From Corydoras sp. C115 (taxonomy: Eukaryota; Chordata; Actinopteri; Siluriformes; Callichthyidae), in contig JAFMOC010000727.1 in the NCBI GenBank assembly GCA_019802505.1, positions 124,501 to 188,500 of the forward strand: 64,000 nucleotides of DNA. Direction: 5' to 3'. Position 1 is the first letter of the stretch; every line of letters starts with the position of its first letter. Under the pieces are notes generated by a model. It did no database searches. It was not told the origin of the DNA and was given only the letters and a program-made list of their open reading frames with translations. Of the stretch, positions 55,456 to 64,000 are shown piece after piece. The position numbers and the translations under genes were made by a program.

Positions 55456-55864
55456 TTTGTGACATCATTCAGTGATGGTCTGTACCCGGACCCTAATGAT
55501 ATTAATTATGACTTTGTCTGTTGGTTCTTAGGGGACGGTTCCAGGTGGTTCCTCTCAGTGAAGACGTTCCGATGCCCCCCCCCCCCCCCCAGCCGCTCAC
55601 CCGAACGATCACACGGTGCTCGTCTCAGCGTCTGGAGCGGGCGAGCGCGCCGCCGTTTCATCTTCTGACCTGCAGCTACAGCGCTGCGAGCGACCGCAGC
55701 GTCCGCAGGGTTCCCCTTCATCTGCAAACAGAAGACAGAACCAAGGTACCGCTTTCACAAAGGTTCTAATAAAGTAGTTCCTTTAATAAAGGGAACTGAG
55801 AGCAGAGTCTGGGTTAAGCCTCACAACAACATCCTCCATATTCTATATTTCAGGCCCTGGGGGG
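55456..55864. other. Unique DNA with an unfilled homologue of the 50.8-kb SINE site
   Basis: tctgttggttcttaggggac (55518) aligns with the sequence around the SINE at 50784 without an insertion. A C run lies at 55576-55590. No gene is seen. Confidence 0.5.
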
Positions 55865-56095
55865 GGTGGGGGGGGCAGTGGGAAGTTCCCCATGTCCATT
55901 CAGGGGAGAACATTTCGGGTGCTGGAGAGATATGCCAATCCATCACTGGACACTCACACACTCTATATGGGGCAATTTAAAGCATTTAATTCACCTTGAA
56001 TCCATGTTTTTCAGACTGTGGGAGGAAACCGGGGAACCCGCAGGAAACCCACATGCAAACTCCACCCAGATTGGGATTCGAACCTGGATCCGTTA
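55865..56095 (-). mobile_element. SINE partial copy, minus strand
   Basis: Runs from ttccccatgtccattcaggg to reversed B box gattcgaacctggatcc, with deletions in the middle (tggagagatatgccaatcc). The head is absent. Confidence 0.82.
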
Positions 56096-56382
56096 AAAAT
56101 AACAAAATAAGAAGTTTATTAATCCCCCAGTTTTTAACGATGCTCCATTAGTCCTCTTATTATAAACAATAATCAAATAAAATGAACTATAAACACAATC
56201 AAATTAAACTAAAAGCACAAAAATAACAATAAAGTGAAATTAAAGTGGTTTTTGTGGCAGCAGTATATATATATATATTAAATTAAAATATACAATTAAA
56301 TATATTGCACTGTATGGCAGATTTGAACATTTGACTAATTATTCTGATTAAGTTATTGCATAATAAACTTTAAACCAGTGTA
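56096..56382. other. AT-rich DNA
   Basis: A/T-rich sequence with (TA)n at 56264-56279. No gene or repeat family is recognised. Confidence 0.5.
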
Positions 56383-59300
56383 TATGGTATAGTGTGTGGT
56401 GCAGTGTGTGGTACGGTGGGTGGTGCAGTGTGGTGTGTTTTTCAGTGTGTGGTGCAGTGTGTAGTACAGTATTTTATACAGTATTTTATACAGTGTGTGG
56501 TACAGTATTTTATACTGTGTGTGGTGCAGTGTGCGGTGCAGTGTGTGGTACAGTATTTTATACAGTGTGTGGTACAGTATTTTATACAGTGTGTGGTACA
56601 GTATTTTATACTGTGTGGAGTGTGTGGTGCAGTGTGTGGTACAGTATTTTATACAGTGTGTGGTGCAGTGTGTGGTACAGTATTTTATACAGTATTTTAT
56701 ACAGTGTGTGGTACAGTATTTTATACTGTGTGTGGTGCAGTGTGCGGTGCAGTGTGTGGTACAGTATTTTATACAGTGTGTGGTACAGTATTTTATACTG
56801 TGTGCGGTGCAGTGTGCGGTGCAGTGTGTGGTACAGTATTTTATACAGTGTGTGGTACAGTATTTTATACAGTATTTTATACAGTGTGTGGTACAGTATT
56901 TTATACAGTATTTTATACAGTGTGTGGTACAGTATTTTATACAGTATTTTATACAATGTGTGGTACAGTATTTTATACTGTGTGTGGTGCAGTGTGCGGT
57001 GCAGTGTGTGGTACAGTATTTTATACAATGTGTGGTACAGTATTTTATACTGTGTGTGGTGCAGTGTGCGGTGCAGTGTGTGGTACAGTATTTTATACAG
57101 TGTGTGGTACAGTATTTTATACTGTGTGTGGTGCAGTATTTTATACATTGTGTGGTGCAGTGTGTGGTACAGTATTTTATACTGTGTGGTGCAGTGTGTA
57201 GTACAGTATTTTATACAGTGTGTGGTGCAGTGTGTAGTACAGTATTTTATACAGTGTGTGGTGCAGTATTTTATACAGTGTGTGGTGCAGTGTGTAGTAC
57301 AGTATTTTATACAGTGTGTGGTGCAGTGTGTGGTACAGTATTTTATACAGTGTGTGGTGCAGTGTGTGGTACAGTATTTTATACAGTATTTTATACAGTG
57401 TGTGGTACAGTATTTTATACAGTGTGTGGTGCAGTGTGCGGTGTGCAGTGTGTGGTACAGTATTTTATACAGTGTGTGGTACAGTATTTTATACAGTGTG
57501 CGGTGCAGTGTGCGGTGCAGTGTGTGGTACAGTATTTTATACAGTGTGTGGTGCAGTATTTTTATACAGTATTTTATACAGTGTGTGGTACAGTATTTTA
57601 TACTGTGTGCGGTGCAGTGTGCGGTGCAGTGTGTGGTACAGTATTTTATACAGTGTGTGGTACAGTATTTTATACAGTATTTTATACAGTGTGTGGTACA
57701 GTATTTTATACAGTATTTTATACAGTGTGTGGTACAGTATTTTATACAGTATTTTATACAATGTGTGGTACAGTATTTTATACTGTGTGTGGTGCAGTGT
57801 GCGGTGCAGTGTGTGGTACAGTATTTTATACAATGTGTGGTACAGTATTTTATACTGTGTGTGGTGCAGTGTGCGGTGCAGTATTGTGGTACAGTATTTT
57901 ATACAGTGTGTGGTACAGTATTTTATACTGTGTGTGGTGCAGTATTTTATACATTGTGTGGTGCAGTGTGTGGTACAGTATTTTATACTGTGTGGTGCAG
58001 TGTGTAGTACAGTATTTTATACAGTGTGTGGTGCAGTGTGTAGTACAGTATTTTATACAGTGTGTGGTGCAGTATTTTATACAGTGTGTGGTGCAGTGTG
58101 TAGTACAGTATTTTATACAGTGTGTGGTGCAGTGTGTGGTACAGTATTTTATACAGTGTGTGGTGCAGTGTGTGGTACAGTATTTTATACAGTGTGTGGT
58201 GCAGTATTTTATACAGTGTGTGGTGCAGTGTGTGGTACAGTATTTTATACAGTGTGTGGTACAGTATTTTATACAGTGTGTGGTGCAGTGTTTTATACAG
58301 TGTGTGGTGCAGTATTTTATACAGTGTGTGGTGCAGTATTTTATACAGTGTGTGGTGCAGTGTGCGGTACAGTATTTTATGCAGTGTGTGGTGCAGTATT
58401 TTATACAGTGTGTGGTGCAGTGTGCGGTACAGTATTTTATACAGTGTGTGGTGCAGTGTGTGGTACAGTATTTTATACAGTGTGTGGTGCAGTGTGTGGT
58501 ACAGTATTTTATACAGTGTGTGGTGCAGTATTTTATACAGTGTGTGGTGCAGTGCGTGGTGCAGTGTGTGGTGCAGTATTTTAAACTGTGTGGTGCAGTG
58601 TGCGGTGCAGTGTGTGGTGCAGTATTTTATACAGTGTGTGGTGCAGTGTGCGGTACAGTATTTTATACAGTGTGTGGTGCAGTATTTTATACAGTGTGTG
58701 GTGCAGTGTGCGGTACAGTATTTTATACAGTGTGTGGTGCAGTGTGTGGTGCAGTATTTTATACAGTGTGTGGTGCAGTGTGCGGTACAGTATTTTATGC
58801 AGTGTGTGGTGCAGTATTTTATACAGTGTGTGGTGCAGTGTGTGGTACAGTATTTTATACAGTGTGTGGTGCAGTGTGTGGTACAGTATTTTATACAGTG
58901 TGTGGTGCAGTGTGTGGTGCAGTATTTTATACAGTGTGTGGTGCAGTATTTTATACAGTGTGTGGTGCAGTGCGTGGTGCAGTGTGTGGTGCAGTATTTT
59001 AAACAGTGTGTGGTGCAGTGTGCGGTGCAGTGTGTGGTGCAGTATTTTATACAGTGTGTGGTGCAGTGTGCGGTGCAGTGTGTGGTGCAGTATTTTATAC
59101 AGTGTGTGGTGCAGTATTTTATACAGTGTGTGGTGCAGTGTGCGGTACAGTATTTTATACAGTGTGTGGTGCAGTATTTTATACAGTGTGTGGTGCAGTG
59201 TGCGGTACAGTATTTTATACAGTGTGTGGTGCAGTGTGTGGTGCAGTATTTTATACAGTGTGTGGTGCAGTGTGCGGTACAGTATTTTATGCAGTGTGTG

Positions 59301-60150
59301 GTGCAGTATTTTATACAGTGTGTGGTGCAGTGTGTGGTACAGTATTTTATACAGTGTGTGGTGCAGTGTGTGGTACAGTATTTTATACAGTGTGTGGTGC
59401 AGTGTGTGGTGCAGTATTTTATACAGTGTGTGGTGCAGTGCGTGGTGCAGTGTGTGGTGCAGTATTTTAAACAGTGTGTGGTGCAGTGTGCGGTGCAGTG
59501 TGTGGTGCAGTATTTTATACAGTGTGTGGTGCAGTGTGCGGTACAGTATTTTATACAGTGTGTGGTGCAGTATTTTATACAGTGTGTGGTGCAGTATTTT
59601 ATACAGTGTGTGGTACAGTGCGTGGTGCAGTGTGTGGTGCAGTATTTTAAACAGTGTGTGGTGCAGTGTGCGGTGCAGTGTGTGGTGCAGTATTTTATAC
59701 AGTGTGTGGTGCAGTGTGCGGTGCAGTGTGTGGTGCAGTATTTTATACAGTGTGTGGTGCAGTATTTTATACAGTGTGTGGTGCAGTGTGCGGTGCAGTG
59801 TGTGGTGCAGTATTTTATACAGTGTGTGGTGCAGTGTGCGGTACAGTATTTTATACAGTGTGTGGTGCAGTGTGCGGTGCAGTGTGCGGTACAGTATTTT
59901 ATACAGTGTGTGGTGCAGTATTTTATACAGTGTGTGGTGCAGTGTGCGGTGCAGTGTGCGGTACAGTATTTTATACAGTGTGTGGTGCAGTATTTTATAC
60001 AGTGTGTGGTGCAGTATTTTATACAGTGTGTGGTGCAGTATTTTATACAGTGTGCGGTACAGTATTTTATACAGTGTGTGGTGCAGTGTGTGGTGCAGTA
60101 TTTTATACAGTGTGTGGTGCAGTGTGTGGTGCAGTGTGCGGTGCAGTGCG
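56383..60150. repeat. 3.8-kb 12-bp array with two word types
   Basis: About 313 units of 12 bases. GT-rich words (cagtgtgtggtg, cagtgtgcggtg, cagtgtgtggta) alternate with an AT-rich word (cagtattttata). Doubled AT words occur only in the first 1.4 kb. A segment at 56796-57381 recurs at 57601-58187, offset 805 then 806 after one inserted base. In the 3' part the rare tttaaac word is found at 58581, 58999, 59467 and 59647 (steps 418, 468, 180). Open frames up to 835 codons on plus and 540 on minus come from the period and are not genes. Confidence 0.97.
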
Positions 60151-60238
60151 ATGATGTGACCGAATCCTCTGATTAAATGTTGTGTCCCGGTTTGTCCCGT
60201 CACGTGACGTCCTGTTTGTTCGTTTTTATTTTGTTACT
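60151..60238. other. Short unique spacer
   Basis: Separates two tandem arrays. Contains cccgtcacgtgacgtcctg with a cacgtg palindrome. No other feature. Confidence 0.5.
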
Positions 60239-60490
60239 GAAGCTAGCGTGTGAGGTAATCAGTAATGAAGCTAGCGTGTGAGGTAATCAGTAACGAAGCT
60301 AGCGTGTGAGGTAATCAGTAACGAAGCTAGCGTGTGAGGTAATCAGTAACGAAGCTAGCGTGTGAGGTAATCAGTAATGAAGCTAGCGTGTGAGGTAATC
60401 AGTAATGAAGCTAGCGTGTGAGGTAATCAGTAACGAAGCTAGCGTGTGAGGTAATCAGTAATGAAGCTAGCGTGTGAGGTAATCAGTAAT
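60239..60490. repeat. 28-bp tandem repeat, nine copies
   Basis: The unit gaagctagcgtgtgaggtaa plus tcagtaat (or tcagtaac) repeats nine times with only the final base changing. Homogeneity this high suggests recent expansion. Confidence 0.97.
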
Positions 60491-61085
60491 TAGTGACTCG
60501 GATGCTTTTCAGTGTGCGGTATGTTTCCGAACGCTGTTTATTGCGTGTAACTCGTCTGGGTCGAACGCTAATGAGCCCTTTATTCGGCGGGATGAATGCG
60601 GTGAATGCTAACAGCGGGACACGAGGACGCCATCGCAAACACTTCTGATCCACCCCCCCCCCCCCGCAGTCCCCCCCGCAGTCCCCCCCCGCATTCAACA
60701 CTCACTCAAGGGGTTCAGTTCGTTAACGTCAGCTTCTTTCAACTAATAGTTCAATACTTACCTTTTATTTGTATATGTTAAATATCTATATATTTGTATA
60801 TGTTAAATATCTGTGCTATTAAAATTGTTTCTGACCCATATATTTAATTTCTGGCAAGAACTGGTTTTGTTCCAGGTTGAGATGATGTCACAGTAATATT
60901 TTAAGGAGGTTGTGCGAACCTCAGGGGTCACTACTAGGACCGTTAACATTTTGATGTTTATTGGTGTTAGTGGTGTGAGACGTTACATATCTCTACACAG
61001 ATGTCTAACAGATGTCCAGCTTAAAGACTAAAATGAATTGAATATTTTTTTTTGTAAAAGAGTTTTATGAGCTTTAAAGATTAAA
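60491..61085. other. Unique DNA, no gene seen
   Basis: A C-rich tandem (cccccccgcagt, 60652-60692) and a duplicated phrase tgtatatgttaaatatct (60770 and 60795). The rest is AT-moderate single-copy sequence. Confidence 0.5.
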
Positions 61086-61240
61086 GGTGATGTTTAAACG
61101 CGACCGGGCCTCGCGCCGGTGTACGGCGACCGAGACGACGGCAATCGCAGCACTTTCCCTTTCTCTTTTTTCGTTTGTGGTGTGTTCGTCCAGACGTCTG
61201 TGTATCGAGCCCAAACGTCTTCTCGGGAATCCAATTATGT

Positions 61241-61283
<43 letters not shown>

Positions 61284-62216
61284 TGAAATAGCCTCTCGGC
61301 CGAAGCGTGGGCTTATTGTTTCAATACGCCGTCTTCAACGCCGGCGCCGAGCGGCCAGCGGACGGAGAACCCCTGCAGACGGACGGACGGACGGACGGCC
61401 GGCCGGCGCACCGACTCCTGGACTTTGGGGCTTTGCTTACCGATGCTGGCGCGGCGGGAAACGTCGCGCCGCGGGCGGTGGCGCCACCTCCATTCGTCTT
61501 CCTGCGTTTTCTGACAGGTCGGTCACTTCTCTCGCTCATTCGGGTCAGAGCCCCTCGGGTGGGGGGGGGGGGGGGGGTGGTGGGGGGGAGAGAACTTTGA
61601 GGACATCGAGAACGGATTCCTCCAAAACTCCACGCACAGTTCCTTCTAAACTTATTGTGGTGAACAGAGATACTCATTTTTGATTGGTCGGTAAATTGGA
61701 TCTATGTTAATTTTCTGGTTTTAGTTGTTCGAATCGTTTTAAACTCTTAATTTCGTCATGAAGTCTTCGATTGCTCAGCGATTTCTGTCCTCAGTAACAA
61801 AAAAGACAAGAGGAATTGTTGATAGGTTACCCCGCGAGTCTGGTTTGTAAATTTAATCTAGTATTTTTGGGAGTTTCTCATTCATTCGCTTTTATTATTT
61901 GATCAGGTCGGTTCGGTCCCGGTGTCGGTCCCGGTTCGGTCCCGGTGCAGTGCGGAGCTGCGGCTGATTGGTTTTCTCGTCACGAGCGTTCGGATCGCAT
62001 TGAAAACGCGAGGTGGCGACGCGGGGGGCGGGGGGGGGGGGGTGGCGGCACCTGGTCGTGCACTGATGGAGCGACGCGTGCGTGTGTCGGCGGCTTTCGA
62101 CGTCATGTGATTGATCTGAAGTGAGGAGCGCTGTCCCGCCGCCGCTCCATCCTCTGCATCCTCTCCACCGCGTCTCCTCCATCTGGTGACGCGCCACGGA
62201 CGCGCGCGGGGACGAG
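61086..62216. other. CpG-rich unique DNA with simple repeats
   Basis: (TG)n at 61243-61281, (ggac)n at 61381-61398, G run at 61560-61577 and at 62025-62043, and a cggtcccggt tandem at 61913-61943. The 198-codon frame starting at 61087 runs through the TG and G tracts and has no domain, so it is not called. Confidence 0.5.
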
Positions 62217-62273
62217 TTCTCTCACTCTCTCTCTCTCTGTCTCTCTCTCTATGTCTCTCTCTCTGTCTCTCTG

Positions 62274-62325
<52 letters not shown>

Positions 62326-62347
62326 TCTCTGTCTCTCTCTCTCTCTC

Positions 62348-62391
<44 letters not shown>

Positions 62392-62393
62392 TC

Positions 62394-62439
<46 letters not shown>
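62217..62439. repeat. (CT)n microsatellite with regular CTGT interruptions
   Basis: CT dinucleotides broken by gtctct words at intervals of about 16 to 20 bases. The mirrored minus-strand frame is Arg/Glu-rich low complexity. Confidence 0.95.
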
Positions 62440-62442
<3 letters not shown>

Positions 62443-62469
62443 AAATTAATTAATAAATTTTTTTCTCTC

Positions 62470-63061
62470 CACCCCCCCCCTCTCTCCCTGCGTTTTTGCG
62501 CACGCGCGTCGCAGCGGCGGACCAGACGCGCGCGCGCGCCGACCTCCTTCTTTCCTCCTTCCCTCACGTGCGTGCGTGCGTGCGTGCGCGCGCGTGTTCC
62601 AGCGCTCGTGCCCGCTCCGACGAACGAACGACGAACGACGACGACGACGAACGACGCCGGGTACGCGGCGGGCGAGTCCGTCCTCCGTCCGAGGGACATG
62701 TCTGCACGCCGCGGCTCTGCGGGAGCTCTGCGCTTTCATCATCTACAGAAAAAATAATACTAACTACAAAATATATATATAATAATAATAATTTAAAAAA
62801 AAAAAAAAAAAAAAAAACTGGATCCGCGGTTGCCCCGACCCGCCACCACGATCCGGACAGCGTTCGGGAGCAGCTCGGCGGGGATTCGGTGCGCCTTCGC
62901 CCGCGCGGCGCCAGACGCTCGACGAGCCACGGATAACGGCGGACCGGACACTCCGTGGGAGAGCGGGACGGCCGGCGGGATGAGGGCGTGAGGCTCGGGG
63001 AGGACCCGTGAGGACCGCGGGAGGACAGGAGGAGGACTGGAGGAGGACTGGAGGAGCTGAG
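62470..63061 (+). promoter_or_regulatory. CpG-rich candidate promoter and 5' non-coding exon
   Basis: About 600 bases with very dense CpG, a (gtgc)n run at 62567-62590, a (acg)n-type tract at 62620-62655 and an A run near 62796-62817. The sequence ends in gaggagctgag followed by gtaagg at 63062, an excellent match to a vertebrate splice donor (AG/GTAAGG). No sustained coding frame is present (the atgagggcgtga frame near 62980 is three codons), so a spliced 5' UTR exon is the best guess. There is no cDNA support; the donor could be chance. Confidence 0.3.
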
Positions 63062-63164
63062 GTAAGGGCTGGTCGTGAGGATCTCGGCGCGTTTATGCGC
63101 CAGGCGGCTCGGAGTTTCTGCGGCTTTGTGTTTTTGCGCAGAAGCTTCTCGGAGTTCCAAGAGT

Positions 63165-63530
63165 TTAAAGCGTGATGGAGCAGCTTGGTGGAACAGGGTG
63201 ATGGAGCGGGTTGGTGGAACAGGGTGATGGAGCAGGGTGATGGAGCGGGTTGGTGGAACAGGGTGATGGAGCAGGTCGGTGGAGCGGGTTGGTGGAACAG
63301 GGTGATGGAGCAGGTTGGTGGAACAGGGTGATGGAGCAGGGTGATGGAGCAGGTTGATGGAGCAGCTTGGTGGAACAGGGTGATGGAGCAGATTGGTGGA
63401 GCAGGTGGATGGAGCAGGTTGGTGGAACAGGGTGATGGAGCAGGGTGATGGAGCAGGTTGGTGGAACAGGGTGATGGAGCAGGTTGGTGGAACAGGGTGA
63501 TGGAGCAGGTGGATGGAGCAGGTGGAGGAA
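63165..63530. repeat. 13-bp minisatellite
   Basis: Two 13-base word types, gtgatggagcagg and ttggtggaacagg, alternate irregularly for about 28 units. The array is strongly purine-biased on the plus strand. If the donor at 63062 is real, this array would lie in the first intron. Confidence 0.95.
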
Positions 63531-64000
63531 GTGCATGGTGACGTGGATTGTTGTCAGACTCGGCGTCTCACGCCTATCTCGCACTTATCTCCCGTACGCC
63601 GTCGGATACGTCCACCTCTGGGGGGGGGGGGGGGGGTGACCCGGGTTCGGATCCCGAGGTTACTCAAGGTTACGGCTGCTGTTTTGCTCATGGAGTGGAT
63701 GCAGCCTCACCGGGGTTCTGCGTGGAACCTGCTTTACACCACGGAACCGGAACCGTGCCACCTGCACCCCAAGCCTCATTGGTCTGCGTGGTTCCCTTCG
63801 TTTCGGATTGAATTGTGGACGTCCAGGACAGACCCTGCTGCGGGAAGTATTTCAATTCAATCGGTTCTCCATCATTCCAAATCCTGAACATTGTAAAGCT
63901 TTGCTGCGTTTAAAATGACGCACCATTGGGTTTCTGGTTAATGGAACGCCAAGTGGTTCCTATAGGTTCTCACGCTGGGAGTGAAGGTACCGAGTGGAAC
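63531..64000. other. Unique DNA at the window edge
   Basis: Includes atctcgcacttatctcccgt (63576) and a G run (63619-63636). No repeat family or exon is recognised. The window ends here. Confidence 0.45.

Noticed and set aside
56495..59002. 835-codon open frame on plus strand and 540-codon frame on minus strand in the 12-bp array
   Set aside because: The 12-base unit keeps several frames free of stops on both strands. The translation is a Cys/Val/Gln/Tyr repeat with no domain, and start codons are part of the repeat.
61087..61683. 198-codon plus-strand frame
   Set aside because: Runs through (TG)n and poly-G tracts and lacks any domain or splice support. GC-rich DNA often has long open frames.
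62103..62699. 198-codon minus-strand frame with Arg/Glu-rich stretch
   Set aside because: Central part is the CT microsatellite read in reverse. The two flanking parts are CpG-rich DNA without a recognisable domain.
1..64000. Defence island, operon, phage or plasmid content
   Set aside because: No prokaryotic gene organisation is present; the sequence is vertebrate repeat-rich DNA.

Overview
The window looks like intergenic or intronic DNA from a ray-finned fish, most likely a teleost. The evidence is a dense population of one tRNA-derived SINE with perfect internal pol III boxes, decayed Tc1/mariner transposase copies typical of fish genomes, very long dinucleotide microsatellites, and no bacterial-style gene organisation. 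I cannot name the species. No intact protein-coding gene is supported. The longest open frames, up to about 835 codons, lie in tandem repeats whose unit is a multiple of three bases; they are open in several frames and on both strands, so I do not treat them as genes.

Layout. Positions 1-8.3 kb hold SINE copies, a CT microsatellite, a GGAT-type minisatellite, a SINE compound with a target-site duplication, a 161-bp tandem repeat and blocks that look like conserved non-coding elements. Positions 8.3-15 kb hold a composite tandem repeat made of Tc1-like and SINE-like pieces, nested SINEs, and a 231-bp satellite that carries a Tc1 transposase fragment. Positions 15-25 kb hold SINEs, a 1-kb tandem duplication of a Tc1 pseudogene plus SINE, 30-bp and 15-bp minisatellites, a 52-base G run and a head-to-tail SINE trimer. 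Positions 25-37 kb hold SINEs (one with an identifiable TSD and a related unfilled copy elsewhere in the window), CpG-rich single-copy blocks and an unusual A-rich SINE next to an AT-rich array. Positions 37.4-42.7 kb hold two satellites built from transposon pieces: a (GT)n plus 113-bp unit, and a 23-copy array made from the SINE 3' half. Positions 42.7-52.9 kb hold single-copy blocks, a third Tc1 pseudogene, low-copy duplications, a 205-bp SINE array and a 12-bp minisatellite. Positions 52.9-60.5 kb are mostly tandem repeats (12-bp array, SINE array, 3.8-kb 12-bp array, 28-bp array). Positions 60.5-64 kb end in CpG-rich DNA with a possible 5' non-coding exon and a strong splice-donor match, followed by a 13-bp minisatellite.

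The main theme is satellite birth from dispersed elements. The same SINE appears as single insertions, as dimers and trimers, and as arrays built from its 5' half (48.5-49.5 kb), its 3' half (39.2-42.7 kb) or a rearranged form (33-34 kb). Tc1 pieces are likewise embedded in at least three tandem arrays. Between repeats lie AT/CpG-mixed blocks with homeodomain-like TAATT motifs that could be developmental enhancers. That reading, and the possible gene start near 63 kb, are inference and need comparative data.
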